Shown in pieces: positions 1 to 8,521 of a stretch of DNA of 64,000 bases; position 1 is the first letter of the stretch, and the number at the start of each line of letters is the position of its first letter. The translations under genes and the position numbers were made by a program. Origin of the DNA: Corynebacterium terpenotabidum Y-11 (lineage in GTDB: Bacteria; Actinomycetota; Actinomycetes; Mycobacteriales; Mycobacteriaceae); NCBI RefSeq assembly GCF_000418365.1, contig NC_021663.1, positions 930,001-994,000 on the forward strand, read 5' to 3'. The notes under the pieces are model-generated. The model did not search any database, was not told where the DNA came from, and worked only from the letters and a program-made list of their open reading frames with translations.

Positions 1-124
1 GGGCGCGAACCCGGTGGCCGAGCCCCACTTCAATGGACCTGTCCTCTGTGGCGGGCCGGGGATCGGTGATCTCGTGGTCCGGGACGGAGTCGGTGACAGG
101 CGCATCTGTGTCAGTGGGGATCAT
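1..124 (-). CDS. N-terminus of an unidentified protein, cut by the window edge
   Basis: An open minus-strand frame starts with ATG at 124 and runs off the left edge (about 41 codons). The visible N-terminus is hydrophilic and acidic, beginning MIPTDTDAPVTDSVPDHE. Third codon positions are mostly G or C, as in the surrounding genes. It lies 44 bp downstream of the flavin oxidase on the same strand and may be cotranscribed. A polar leader like this is common ahead of the first membrane helix of transporters, but too little is visible to assign a function. Confidence 0.45.
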   Translation of the reverse strand, partial: MIPTDTDAPVTDSVPDHEITDPRPATEDRSIEVGLGHRVRA

Positions 125-168
125 AGGCACTGATGGTAACCGGTTCTGCCGGAAAACTCAGTGCAACC

Positions 169-1392
169 TCAGCGCATTTCCCCGGCACCGATGTACGGGT
201 GCAGGCTCCGGGTGAGGTCTCCTTCGGCGAAACGGGACAGTCGGAAGTCGGAGGCGGGGATGTCCGGGTCGGAGGAGTCGCCGTCGAGCAGCAGGTCGGC
301 GACGAACTCGGCGACGGCGGGGGCGATCTTGAAGCCGTGTCCGGAGAATCCCACGGCGAGGAAGAGTCCGTCGATGCCGGACGGTCCCATGATCGGGTTG
401 TAGTCGGGGGTGGTGTCGTAGCAGCCGGCGTAGGTACTGGTGAGACCGGGGTTCGGCATGTCCGGCAGGCGGTGCATGAGCTTGCCGATGGTCCACTCGA
501 TGAAATCGTCGTCGGCCTTGTTGGGGTAGTTGTCCGGGTCGGCCCAGTGGACATCCTGGTGGTCAGAGTTGCCGCAGAGGATATCGCCGTTGGGCTCGCC
601 GCAGAGGTACTGCAGGCTGACGAGGTCGGAGAGAACCGGGACGTGGGGGAGCGGCTCACCGGGGTCGATGAGCATGAGCTGGGCCCGCTGGGCCCGCACG
701 GGGATGTCCAGGCCGATGGTGTCGCCGAGCTGCGAGGCCCAGGCGCCGGTGGCGAGGATCACCTGACCAGCGCCGACGGTGGAGCCGTCGGCGAGGGTGA
801 CGCCGGTGACGCGGGCGTCCTCCCCGGCGCCGTCACGGGTGAATCCGGTGACGGTCGTGCCCTGGCGGATCTTCGCACCCTGCTTGCGTGCGACGACGGA
901 GAAGGCCATGCCGAGCATGGGCGCGTCGCCGCGTCCGCCGAGCGGTTCGTAGGCGATGGAGGCGAAGTCGTCGACGTGCAGGCCGGGCCAGAGCTCGCGG
1001 GCCTTGTCGCCGCCGATGAACTCGACGTCGATGCCGAGGCTCTGCTGCATCGCGATGGTGGCGGCGAGGTTGTCGACGTTCTCCTCGCCGACGGCGACCA
1101 TGTAGCCGCAGTTGCGGAAGCCGCAGTCGTCACCGAGGATTTCCGGGGCCTTGTGGAAGAACTGCGTGCCCTTCCATCCCATCTTCGCGACAGAGGGGGT
1201 TCCGTAGTGGGCGCGGACGACGCCGGAGGACTTTCCGGTCATACCGCCGCAGAGCTGGTCGCGCTCGATGACGAGGACGCTGCTCTCCCCGCGGGAGGTC
1301 AGTCCCCAGGCGATGGCGAGGCCTTCGAGACCGCCGCCGATGATGACATAGTCGTAGTTGTCCTGGGTACCGGTGGTGCCTGTGCTGCTCAT
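169..1392 (-). CDS. FAD-dependent amine/amino-acid oxidase (DAO/sarcosine oxidase beta type)
   Basis: The 407-residue product has the length of single-subunit DadA/SoxB-type flavoenzymes. The FAD motif is near the N-terminus (VIIGGGLEGLAIAW, about residues 16-29). A second family signature lies near the C-terminus (YDTTPDYNPIMGP, then FSGHGFKIAP). Enzymes of this family oxidise secondary or primary amino acids such as sarcosine, giving imine, H2O2 and often formaldehyde. The gene is divergent from the M20 hydrolase, with a 131-bp shared control region. Proximity to N-demethylase and ammonium genes suggests an N-methyl amine or amino acid substrate, but the substrate cannot be read from sequence. 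Confidence 0.85.
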   Translation of the reverse strand: MSSTGTTGTQDNYDYVIIGGGLEGLAIAWGLTSRGESSVLVIERDQLCGGMTGKSSGVVRAHYGTPSVAKMGWKGTQFFHKAPEILGDDCGFRNCGYMVAVGEENVDNLAATIAMQQSLGIDVEFIGGDKARELWPGLHVDDFASIAYEPLGGRGDAPMLGMAFSVVARKQGAKIRQGTTVTGFTRDGAGEDARVTGVTLADGSTVGAGQVILATGAWASQLGDTIGLDIPVRAQRAQLMLIDPGEPLPHVPVLSDLVSLQYLCGEPNGDILCGNSDHQDVHWADPDNYPNKADDDFIEWTIGKLMHRLPDMPNPGLTSTYAGCYDTTPDYNPIMGPSGIDGLFLAVGFSGHGFKIAPAVAEFVADLLLDGDSSDPDIPASDFRLSRFAEGDLTRSLHPYIGAGEMR

Positions 1393-1455
1393 GAACTGTT
1401 GTCCTGTCTTGAGGTGGAGCGTAAGGTGGGTGACGATTCGTGGCGTGAATCAATG

Positions 1456-1496
1456 ACAACTGAGATGAAACACCTTCCATGTTACCGTCAGGTAAA
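1456..1496. promoter_or_regulatory. divergent control region with two GlnR-like two-block sites
   Basis: On the plus strand ACAAC (1456-1460) is followed after 6 nt by GAAAC (1467-1471). On the minus strand TTTAC (1496-1492) is followed after 6 nt by GTAAC (1485-1481). Both fit GTnAC-n6-GAAAC loosely. Each strand shows only two blocks, against four at the other sites in this window, so these are weaker candidates. They lie between the flavin oxidase and the M20 gene and could serve both. Confidence 0.4.
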
Positions 1497-1523
1497 CACC
1501 GAGAGAACAGGCAATAACAGCCC

Positions 1524-2852
1524 ATGACCGGAACCTCTGATGCCGTCGCACTGGCCGCCGCCCTTGACGATGAGACCGCCCTGACCACCTTCCGTGCCCT
1601 GTGGGCTGACCTCGATGAGATCGGGGTGGCTCCCACCGGTACCCGCCGTTACTCCTGGACCGCGGAGGACGCCGCCCTCCGCGCCTGGTTCACAGCCCAG
1701 GCCGAATCCCGGGGTATGGAGGTGCACACCGACGCCAACGGCAATATCCGGGCATGGTGGGGTGGTCGTCCCGCCGACGGTGACTCCGGTGTGGTCACCG
1801 GATCCCACCTCGATTCTGTCGCTGACGGTGGGAAATGGGACGGGCCGCTCGGCGTCCTGCTCGGCCTCCTCGCCGTTGACGTCCTCGCGGCCGCCGAGGC
1901 GTCCGGTGACTTCCGCCGGGAGCGTCCGCTCGGCGTGGTGAACTACATGGATGAGGAAGGCACCAGATTCGGGGTCGCCTGCCTCGGTTCCAAGCTCATG
2001 TCTGGGGCATTGGACCCGGCGACGGCGCGTGCGCTCACCGACTCCGACGGTGTGACTCTCGCTGAGGCGATGACCGCGGCGGGGGCGGACCCGGGGGCGA
2101 TCGGCCGGGATGATGGTGAGATCCGCCGTTCCGGCGCCCAGGTGGAGGTGCACATCGAGCAGGGGAAGCAGTTGGTCGGACTGGAGGCTCCGGTCGGCGT
2201 CGCCTCGGCGATCTGGCCGCACGGTCGGTGGGAGTTCGTGTTCACCGGGCTCGCCGACCATGCCGGGACCGCCCGACTGCAGGACCGGAAGGACGCCGCC
2301 CTGCCCTTCGCCGCCACGGTCCTGGCTGCCCGGGATATTGCTGCCGACCTTGATGCTAGGGCGACCTTCGGGCGTTTCCATGTGGAACCCGGCGGGCCGA
2401 ATGTCGTGCCGGCGAAGGTCGTGGCCTTGCTCGATGCCCGGGCGGCCACGGAGGCGGCGATGCTGGAGATGGTCGACCGGATCGCGGCGTCCGCCGATGA
2501 TGCCGGACGGGAGCACGGTGTGGCGGTGGAGGTCCGGAAGATCTCGTCCGCACCGGTGGTCGACTTCGATGCCGGTCTACGTGAACTCCACGGCAAGCTC
2601 GCGGCAGAAGCGGGCGAGTACCTGCCCGAGGTTCCCACCCAGGCCGGCCATGATTCCGGCATTCTGGCACCGGTGATGCCGACCTCGATGTTGTTCGTGC
2701 GGTCCCCGCACGGCATCTCTCATTCCCCGCTGGAGGACGCCGCGGACGCCGATGTTCTCGCCGGTCTGCGGGCGCTGGTCAGGTCATTGGCGGTGCTCGT
2801 CGGCGAGGTTGACGAGGTTGACGAGGTCGACGGGGCCTCGTCCGAGGATTAA
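1524..2852 (+). CDS. M20-family Zn amidohydrolase (N-carbamoyl-L-amino acid hydrolase/allantoate amidohydrolase type)
   Basis: A 442-residue peptidase-M20 fold enzyme that hydrolyses carbamoyl or amide bonds and releases ammonia. Metal-site motifs are all visible: GSHLDSVADGGKWDGPLGV (His/Asp), DEEGTRFG (Glu), EVHIEQG (His), QAGHDSG, and the C-terminal SPHGISHSP (His). The family includes HyuC, AllC and beta-ureidopropionase. The C-terminus carries a short acidic repeat (EVDEVDEVD) from three near-identical 9-bp units. Its stop codon overlaps the first block of the GlnR-like operator for the next gene. A role in releasing nitrogen from a carbamoylated amino acid is inferred from family and context. 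Confidence 0.85.
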   Translation: MTGTSDAVALAAALDDETALTTFRALWADLDEIGVAPTGTRRYSWTAEDAALRAWFTAQAESRGMEVHTDANGNIRAWWGGRPADGDSGVVTGSHLDSVADGGKWDGPLGVLLGLLAVDVLAAAEASGDFRRERPLGVVNYMDEEGTRFGVACLGSKLMSGALDPATARALTDSDGVTLAEAMTAAGADPGAIGRDDGEIRRSGAQVEVHIEQGKQLVGLEAPVGVASAIWPHGRWEFVFTGLADHAGTARLQDRKDAALPFAATVLAARDIAADLDARATFGRFHVEPGGPNVVPAKVVALLDARAATEAAMLEMVDRIAASADDAGREHGVAVEVRKISSAPVVDFDAGLRELHGKLAAEAGEYLPEVPTQAGHDSGILAPVMPTSMLFVRSPHGISHSPLEDAADADVLAGLRALVRSLAVLVGEVDEVDEVDGASSED

Positions 2853-2886
2853 CCACCAGGAAACAAACCGTTGACGGGACGGAAAA
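2849..2886 (+). promoter_or_regulatory. GlnR-type four-block operator upstream of the cyclodeaminase-fold gene
   Basis: Blocks TTAAC (2849), GAAAC (2860), TTGAC (2871) and GAAAA (2882) start exactly 11 bp apart, with 6-nt spacers. This is the a1-b1-a2-b2 layout of GlnR boxes. The first block overlaps the stop codon of the M20 gene, so the next gene appears to have its own nitrogen-responsive promoter. Confidence 0.75.
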
Positions 2887-2952
2887 CAGCGCTCCGTAGG
2901 TTTCATAGTGTTCAACGTAAACCACTCCAGGGAATCACAAGGAGAAACCCCG

Positions 2953-4089
2953 ATGACCATTGACGGCACCGCCATCAACTTCCGTTACCTCAGTGAACCC
3001 GACATGATCGAGGCCGGTGTCCAGGACATCGCCCGGTGTGTCGACGTCATGGAGGAGACCCTCATCCTGCTCAACAAGGGTGACTACATGATGGCCGGTC
3101 TCAACCACAATTCCCACGGCGCCATGATCTCCTTCCCGGAGAAGCCGGAGTTCGAGGGAATGCCCGCTGACGGCCCGGACCGCCGCTTCATGGCTATGCC
3201 GGCCTACCTCGGCGGCCGCTTCAACAACACCGGTGTCAAGTGGTACGGCTCCAATGCCGAGAACAAGAAGGACGGCCTGCCCCGCTCCATCCACGTCTTC
3301 GTCCTCAATGACACGGTCACCGGCGCCCCGAAGGCCATCATGAGCGCCAACATCCTCTCCGCCATCCGCACCGGTGCGGTCCCGGGTGTCGGTGTGAAGT
3401 ACCTGTCCAACCCGGACTCGAAGGTCCTCGCCGTCGTCGGCCCGGGCGTCATGGCCAAGACCAACACCGACGCCATCATGGCGCTGCGTCCCTCCATCGA
3501 GACCATCAAGGTCAAGGGCCGGTCCCAGCGCGGCATCGACAACTTCTCCGCCTACATCGCCGAGAAGTACCCGTCGGTCACCGTCGTCGGCTGCGACTCC
3601 ATCGAGGAGGCAGTGAAGGACGCCGATATCGTCATGGCCTCTACCACGACCGACGCTGCCGGCCCCTCGGCCTTCCCGTACTTCAAGGAGGAATGGCTGA
3701 AGCCGGGCTGCCTCGTCGCCGCCCCGGCCGCCGCCCGCTTCGATGACGAGTTCCTCGCCGGCAACGCCCGCCTCGTGCTCGATGCCTACGGCCTCTACGA
3801 GGCATGGGAGGAGGAGTACGGCGACCAGGCCTTCGTCCTGCTCGGCATCCCGGGCACCAAGTGGTACGACCTGGTCCGCGAGGGCAAGCTGCCCAAGGAG
3901 AAGATCGAGGTCGTCGCCGACGTCGCCGAGGGTAAGGCTCCGGGTTGGGACCCGTCGACGATCACCCTCTACTCCGTCGGTGGCATGCCCGTCGAGGATG
4001 TCGCCTGGGCGACCGACCTCTACGCCACCGCCGAGGAGAAGAACATCGGCCAGGTGCTGAACCTGTGGGACAAGCCCGAGCTGGCCTAG
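2953..4089 (+). CDS. ornithine cyclodeaminase/mu-crystallin family protein (tyramine oxidase subunit B-like)
   Basis: I chose ATG 2953 because AAGGAG lies just upstream; the frame stays open further 5'. The 378-residue product has the family's RTGA segment (SAIRTGAVPGVG), a conserved lysine in GVKWYGSN and a dinucleotide-binding loop (VVGPGVMAK) in place of the usual GTGxQA. Members use NAD(P) in cyclodeamination, imine reduction or amino-acid dehydrogenation. I recall close relatives being labelled tyramine oxidase subunit B, but could not check this. A diverged paralogue lies at 22384-23532, also beside a flavin oxidase. The pairing suggests the two proteins act on the same amine, for example by handling the imine product. 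Confidence 0.75.
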   Translation: MTIDGTAINFRYLSEPDMIEAGVQDIARCVDVMEETLILLNKGDYMMAGLNHNSHGAMISFPEKPEFEGMPADGPDRRFMAMPAYLGGRFNNTGVKWYGSNAENKKDGLPRSIHVFVLNDTVTGAPKAIMSANILSAIRTGAVPGVGVKYLSNPDSKVLAVVGPGVMAKTNTDAIMALRPSIETIKVKGRSQRGIDNFSAYIAEKYPSVTVVGCDSIEEAVKDADIVMASTTTDAAGPSAFPYFKEEWLKPGCLVAAPAAARFDDEFLAGNARLVLDAYGLYEAWEEEYGDQAFVLLGIPGTKWYDLVREGKLPKEKIEVVADVAEGKAPGWDPSTITLYSVGGMPVEDVAWATDLYATAEEKNIGQVLNLWDKPELA

Positions 4090-4110
4090 TTCCGGTAGTT
4101 TCTGCCAGAT

Positions 4111-4168
4111 CAGCGCACCGCCAGGTATGGGTCCGACCGACGGACCTGTCCCTGGCGGTGCGCTGTTC
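4111..4168 (+). terminator. long hairpin, probable terminator
   Basis: A perfect 15-bp outer stem (arms 4111-4125 and 4151-4165) encloses a second 6-bp stem (GGTCCG/CGGACC). It lies 22 bp after the cyclodeaminase-fold gene. There is no clear T run, so it may act as a hairpin-only terminator or mRNA 3' end. Confidence 0.6.
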
Positions 4169-4218
4169 TGATGTCGGGGTGTCATGTGTCGGCGATGTTT
4201 CCGCCGTGGCCCGCAGGT

Positions 4219-4256
4219 GTCACGACGCCTTAACCCAGTGGCTCACATCAGGAAAC
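4219..4256 (+). promoter_or_regulatory. GlnR-type four-block operator upstream of N-demethylase module 1
   Basis: Blocks GTCAC (4219), TTAAC (4230), GCTCA (4241) and GAAAC (4252) are spaced exactly 11 bp. The third block departs from the AC ending. The start codon is only 22 bp downstream, so the transcript leader must be very short. Confidence 0.65.
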
Positions 4257-4278
4257 CGCGGGTCATGACAATGAACCC

Positions 4279-4878
4279 ATGAGTACACCACCAGCAACCA
4301 GCCTGCCGCGCTGGACGGCAGCTCCACCACAGATCGACGACACTTCCAGCGAACAGATGCTCGTCGTCTGCGACGGCGATGACGGCACCGGTGAACACTG
4401 GCTCCGGGAGATACGGGCCCGCGGCATCGAACCCCTGCAGGTCCGCGTCCGGGCCCCGGAAATCACCGCGCCGCGCCTCCTCACGGCAGCCGCCGGCCGG
4501 GGCGACCAGGACGCCGACCGGGGGCTCATCGGACTGGCCCAACTCCGTCGGATGCTCCAGACCTCCACCGTGGGCCTGCGGCTGCTGATCACCGGAACGG
4601 AATGGCAGGTCCTCACCGTCGCCGCCGTCGCCCGGGAGTGCGGCCTGCTGACCTCGGAAATCCGGGCGTCCGCCACGTCCCCCGGTATCAGCGGGGAGGC
4701 TGTTCCCCTCATCGTCTTCTGTGCCCACTGTGAAGCAGAGACGCTGTCCCCGGCCACCACCCCGGGGGCGACCACCGCCTGCGCCGGCTGTGGTCGACAC
4801 CTTGAGATTCATCCGCACGTCAACAGCTCCCAGGCCCGATACCTGGGATCCGACGCCACGGCAGGAGCCCTGACATGA
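4279..4878 (+). CDS. DmmA-like small subunit of oxidative N-demethylase, module 1
   Basis: A 199-residue protein with an alpha/beta N-terminal part and a C-terminal zinc-ribbon-like pair of knuckles (CAHC and CAGC, about residues 149-171). This matches the small DmmA-family component found beside a flavin/2Fe-2S reductase and a DUF3445 protein in dimethylamine monooxygenase clusters. Its stop overlaps the next start by 4 bp (ATGA), so the genes are translationally coupled. Family assignment rests on the cysteine knuckles and on gene context; the N-terminus is divergent. It lacks a good Shine-Dalgarno sequence. Confidence 0.7.
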   Translation: MSTPPATSLPRWTAAPPQIDDTSSEQMLVVCDGDDGTGEHWLREIRARGIEPLQVRVRAPEITAPRLLTAAAGRGDQDADRGLIGLAQLRRMLQTSTVGLRLLITGTEWQVLTVAAVARECGLLTSEIRASATSPGISGEAVPLIVFCAHCEAETLSPATTPGATTACAGCGRHLEIHPHVNSSQARYLGSDATAGALT

Positions 4879-5864
4879 CAGCAACACTTCCGGCGACGCG
4901 GGTCACCGAACTTACCGTCACCGCCGTCGAGCGACCCACCGACCGGGTGCGCGTCATCCACCTCGCGGCGGCGGACGGCGGCATCCTCCCCGGCTTTGCG
5001 CCGGGGGCCAACCTGCAGCTCAATGCAGGGGGGAAATGGAACGCCTACTCGCTGACCGGCCTGGGCATCGCCCCGACTGAGTACACGGTCGGCATTCTCG
5101 ACCAGGGCGGTGGATCCCACTGGATCCACGAGAATCTCGATGTCGGCAGCCGGGTGGAGGTCCGTGGCCCGGAGAACGCCTTCGCCCCGGATCTCAGCCA
5201 GAACCGGGTCTTCCTCGTTGCCGGTGGGATCGGGGTGACCCCCATCGTCGCCTACGCCCGCGCTGCGGTCTTCCACGGTTGGGAGCTGGAGGTGGTCTAC
5301 AGCCACTCCACCCCGGAGAATGTCTTCGCCGGTGAACTGGCGGACCTGGTCCGGTCCGCTGGTGGCCGGTTCACCGAGGTCAGACACCGCGATGAACTCA
5401 CCGCGGTTCTCACCGACCGGTTCCAGCACCAGCCGCTCGGGACCCGTGCCTACGCCTGCGGGCCGGACGGGATGATCGAGCTGTACCGCAGCGTCGCCGC
5501 ATCCCAGGGCTGGCCGGGCGAACGTTTGCACTGGGAACACTTCGGGGCGCCGGATTTGCCACCGGGCAACGCGTTCTCGGTCCACGTCACCAGTGTGTCC
5601 GGCGACTGTGCGGACCAGACTGTCCGGGTGCCGTCCGGCGTCAGCATGCTCGACGCGCTGCTGGAGGCGGGACAGCCCGCACCGTACCTGTGCCGGCAGG
5701 GTGTCTGCGGCCAGTGCCGGATCCCGGTCTCCGGCGTCGACGCCGAGGCACTCGACCATCGCGACCATGTCCTCGACGACGCTGAACGCGCCGCCGCGGA
5801 CTGCATACTCACCTGCGTTTCCCGGGGGACCGGGGACGGAATCCTGGAGGTAACACTGCCATGA
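4875..5864 (+). CDS. PDR/VanB-type ferredoxin reductase, N-demethylase module 1
   Basis: This 329-residue protein combines a flavin/NAD(P)H-binding reductase with a C-terminal plant-type 2Fe-2S domain. Visible motifs are NAYSLTG (flavin), GGIGVTPIV (NAD(P)H binding), YACGPDGMIE, and the cluster ligands CRQGVCGQC followed by a distal Cys in ILTCVSRG. It should pass electrons from NAD(P)H to the oxygenase encoded next. It overlaps both neighbours by 4 bp, so stoichiometric coexpression is expected. Confidence 0.88.
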   Translation: MTATLPATRVTELTVTAVERPTDRVRVIHLAAADGGILPGFAPGANLQLNAGGKWNAYSLTGLGIAPTEYTVGILDQGGGSHWIHENLDVGSRVEVRGPENAFAPDLSQNRVFLVAGGIGVTPIVAYARAAVFHGWELEVVYSHSTPENVFAGELADLVRSAGGRFTEVRHRDELTAVLTDRFQHQPLGTRAYACGPDGMIELYRSVAASQGWPGERLHWEHFGAPDLPPGNAFSVHVTSVSGDCADQTVRVPSGVSMLDALLEAGQPAPYLCRQGVCGQCRIPVSGVDAEALDHRDHVLDDAERAAADCILTCVSRGTGDGILEVTLP

Positions 5865-6880
5865 CCAGCACACTGAACCGACTGAGTACGTTCCCCTGGC
5901 CCTTCGGGGACACTGAGCGGTCCTTCCGCTACTCGGTCAACGTGGGCGAAGCGCGACTGCCCCAGCCCACCGCGGCCGGCGAATGGGGACGCCACATCGT
6001 CGCCATCGACGATGACTACATCGATCTGATCCGGGCGAAGGAGAATGTGCTGCGCTCAGATCCGGGGCGGCTCGCGGTCGCCGACCATATGGGGCCCGCC
6101 AGCTGGGATCTTCTGCTGTGGCTGATGACTCAGCTCGCCGTCGACCACCCGGAGGTGATGCACCTCGACCGGCTCGGTGAGGGGACCGGCGCGGGAGAGT
6201 ACCGCTGGCGCAATGACCTGCTCGGCATCGACCAGACCTTCACCTTCGGCGACGATGCGTCCCTCCCGGAGCATCCGCTGCTGTTCATCGGCCGTCAGGT
6301 GCCGGAGGACCTGCTGCTGGCGTCCGAACGCGAAGGGCAGATCTTCCTCGACGCCGGTCTGGTGACCTTCGCGAATGCCTGGTCGGTGAAGTTCGACGTG
6401 GGGATGAGCTTCGCGGAGATCCACGGTCCGATCCCCAGCTTCACGGGGGAGGGGATCACCTCCCGTGCGGAGAAGTTCATGATGATGATGACCGGAGAGC
6501 AGACCTTCCGGCGGGTCAACTGGACGTTCTCCGGGATCGGGTCGCGGCGGATGGACGCCAGTCTGGAGACCTACGACCGGTGGGGCTGGGAGCCGGCCCG
6601 CATCGTGGCGGACCGCGACTGGGGCCGGGTGCAGCTGCGGGTGGAGCTGGAGCACTTCGTCCGGCTCCCGATCACCGGAGCGCACCTGTTCAGTATCCGG
6701 ACGTGCATGGCATCGTTGGCGGAGATCGCCCAGTTCCCGGAATGGGCCGAGCAGTTGGCCGATATTGTCGAGGAACTTCCGGAAGATATTGCGACCTACA
6801 AAGGTTTTGTCGACTGGCGTGATGATGCGATGGCATGGTTGCGTGCGGCGGCTGCGGACAACTCCTCCGTTAACAATTGA
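5861..6880 (+). CDS. heme-dependent oxidative N-demethylase (HODM/DUF3445) catalytic subunit, module 1
   Basis: A 339-residue DUF3445 protein. The family includes HODM, a PAS-fold heme enzyme that oxidatively demethylates dimethylamine to methylamine and formaldehyde. Family-typical segments are visible: FPWPFGDTERSFRYSVN at the N-terminus, FIGRQVPEDLLL, MSFAEIHGPIPSF and TFRRVNW. It is the last gene of a three-gene overlapping unit. Substrate specificity cannot be deduced. The second copy (10452-11522) differs at many positions, so the two may use different amines. Confidence 0.82.
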   Translation: MTSTLNRLSTFPWPFGDTERSFRYSVNVGEARLPQPTAAGEWGRHIVAIDDDYIDLIRAKENVLRSDPGRLAVADHMGPASWDLLLWLMTQLAVDHPEVMHLDRLGEGTGAGEYRWRNDLLGIDQTFTFGDDASLPEHPLLFIGRQVPEDLLLASEREGQIFLDAGLVTFANAWSVKFDVGMSFAEIHGPIPSFTGEGITSRAEKFMMMMTGEQTFRRVNWTFSGIGSRRMDASLETYDRWGWEPARIVADRDWGRVQLRVELEHFVRLPITGAHLFSIRTCMASLAEIAQFPEWAEQLADIVEELPEDIATYKGFVDWRDDAMAWLRAAAADNSSVNN

Positions 6881-6891
6881 AACCCGATTCT

Positions 6892-6929
6892 TTTACCCTG
6901 AGGAAACGCCGGGAAGACGGTGGTGACAC
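6892..6929 (+). promoter_or_regulatory. GlnR-type four-block operator upstream of amt copy 1
   Basis: Blocks TTTAC (6892), GAAAC (6903), AAGAC (6914) and GACAC (6925) are spaced exactly 11 bp, all ending in AC. Possible -10 boxes TAAAGT or TAATGT follow within 30 bp. The transporter thus has its own nitrogen-responsive promoter besides any read-through from the demethylase genes. Confidence 0.8.
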
Positions 6930-7000
6930 AGATTCACCGTAAAGTCCGGGGTAATGTTCCGGTCGGGTGCCGGGGCAACTGACTTCAGGAGTTTAATCCG

Positions 7001-8251
7001 ATGGACCCCGCAGATATTGCCTGGATCCTGGCCGCCGTGGCCCTGGTCCTGCTGATGTTCCCCGGCCTGGCCATGCTGTACGGTGGCATGTTGTCCGGTC
7101 GTAGTGTGATCAACATGATGATGATGGTCATGTCGTCACTGGCTGTCACCACTGTCGTCTATGTCGTTGTTGGCCACGGTATGGTCGTCGGTGAATCCGT
7201 CGGCGGGTGGGGACTGATCGGCGATCCGACGAGTTACTCATTCTTTTCTTCGCTGGTGAGTGATGATGAGAATGGATCCACACTGTTCGGTGCATTCTAT
7301 ATTCTCTTCGCCGCTATTTCTGTCGCCCTCGTCGCCTCCGGCGCGGCGGGGCGAATGAAATTCGACGCCTGGATGATCTTCGCCGCTATCTGGGTCCTGC
7401 TGGTCTACGCGCCCCTCGGGCACTGGGTGTTCTCGCCGGAAGGCTGGATGCGTGGCGACCTGGGACTGCACGACTACGCCGGCGGTACCGCGGTGCACAT
7501 GAACGCCGGCGCTGCGGGTCTGGCACTGGCTCTGGTGCTCGGTCGCCGGGCGAAGACCGACGAGAAGCCCCACAACCTCCCGCTGATGCTGGTCGGTGTG
7601 GGCATGATCGCGATGGGCTGGCTCGGCTTCAACGGCGGTACCGCTGCCGGAGCGAACTTCCTTGCCGAGTACGTGGTGCTCACGACCATTCTGGCCTTTG
7701 CCGGCGGCATGCTCGGCTACATCATCATGCAGCGCATCGTCGACGGTGCGTACACGCTGATGGGTCTGGCGACCGGTGGTCTGGGCGGCATGGTGGCGAT
7801 CACCCCGGTGGCGGACGCCGTCAACCCGGTGTGCGCGATCGCGGTCGGCGCGCTCGGTGCGGCCGGTGCCTACGGCATGATCAAGCTGAAGGACCGGCTC
7901 GGTATCGATGACGCCGCGGACGTCTTCGCTGTCCACGGTGTGGCAGGTATGGTCGGTGCCCTGTTCGTGGTGTTCTTCGCCGATCCGTCGACTCCGGCGG
8001 AGCGTACCGGCATCCTCTTCGGCGGCGACTGGGACCTGTTGTGGCGGGAGATCGTGGCGATTGTGGTCACCATCGCCTACTCCTTCTGTGTCACCTACGC
8101 CATCGGTTGGGTGATGAACAAGATCTACCCGATCAAGTTCGACGACGAGACCCAGCTGCAGGGCGTGGACGCCGTGGTCCACGACGAGCAGGCCTACGAC
8201 AACGTCATCGCCCCGGGGGAGGAGAAGCTGGAGGAACCGGCGCGGGCGTAG
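7001..8251 (+). CDS. amt: Amt-family ammonium/methylammonium transporter, copy 1
   Basis: A 416-residue polytopic membrane protein of the Amt/Mep/Rh family. The twin-histidine pore residues are present (DYAGGTAVHMNAG and DVFAVHGVAGMVG), as is the acidic residue preceding the first of them. AGGAG at 6987-6991 supports ATG 7001. Amt proteins conduct ammonium and also methylammonium. Its position directly behind an N-demethylase module suggests amine uptake or ammonium recapture. No glnK/PII gene is beside it, unlike many amt loci. Confidence 0.92.
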   Translation: MDPADIAWILAAVALVLLMFPGLAMLYGGMLSGRSVINMMMMVMSSLAVTTVVYVVVGHGMVVGESVGGWGLIGDPTSYSFFSSLVSDDENGSTLFGAFYILFAAISVALVASGAAGRMKFDAWMIFAAIWVLLVYAPLGHWVFSPEGWMRGDLGLHDYAGGTAVHMNAGAAGLALALVLGRRAKTDEKPHNLPLMLVGVGMIAMGWLGFNGGTAAGANFLAEYVVLTTILAFAGGMLGYIIMQRIVDGAYTLMGLATGGLGGMVAITPVADAVNPVCAIAVGALGAAGAYGMIKLKDRLGIDDAADVFAVHGVAGMVGALFVVFFADPSTPAERTGILFGGDWDLLWREIVAIVVTIAYSFCVTYAIGWVMNKIYPIKFDDETQLQGVDAVVHDEQAYDNVIAPGEEKLEEPARA

Positions 8252-8275
8252 GGTTCCGTCACCGCCACACGCTCC

Positions 8276-8346
8276 GTCTTTCCTACCCCTGTCTTTCCTG
8301 CCCCTGTCTTTCCTGTCCCCGCCCCGCCTGCACAGGTGGGGCGGGG
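8276..8346 (+). terminator. intrinsic terminator preceded by a triple 15-bp repeat
   Basis: Three tandem 15-bp units (consensus GTCTTTCCTGCCCCT) occupy 8276-8320. They run into a GC-rich stem (arms 8317-8330 and 8333-8346, one G-T wobble) followed by TTGTGT. This closes the amt copy 1 transcript before the GlnR-type site at 8390. Confidence 0.65.
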
Positions 8347-8389
8347 TTGTGTCATGTTGCGGGCATGTGTTGCCGGTGGGGAAGCATCG

Positions 8390-8427
8390 TTTACGGACCG
8401 GAAACCGACCGGAGACCGCGAGGAAAA
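8390..8427 (+). promoter_or_regulatory. GlnR-type four-block operator upstream of N-demethylase module 2
   Basis: Blocks TTTAC (8390), GAAAC (8401), GAGAC (8412) and GAAAA (8423) are spaced exactly 11 bp with 6-nt spacers. This is the best-conserved site in the window. It controls the cupin-DmmA-reductase-HODM operon; the start codon is 95 bp downstream of the last block. Confidence 0.82.
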
Positions 8428-8521
8428 GGACCGATCATAGAGTTTCTCTGTGTTCAACGAAGAACACCCGGAGGAACTCACTTTTCCGGACTGCCCGCAC
8501 CACCGCTCAAGGAGATACCCC

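Noticed and set aside
133..1527. 464-codon plus-strand frame opposite the flavin oxidase
   Set aside because: It is the antisense shadow of a gene with clear FAD motifs, and its composition is Val/Gly/Glu-rich as expected from complementary high-GC codons.
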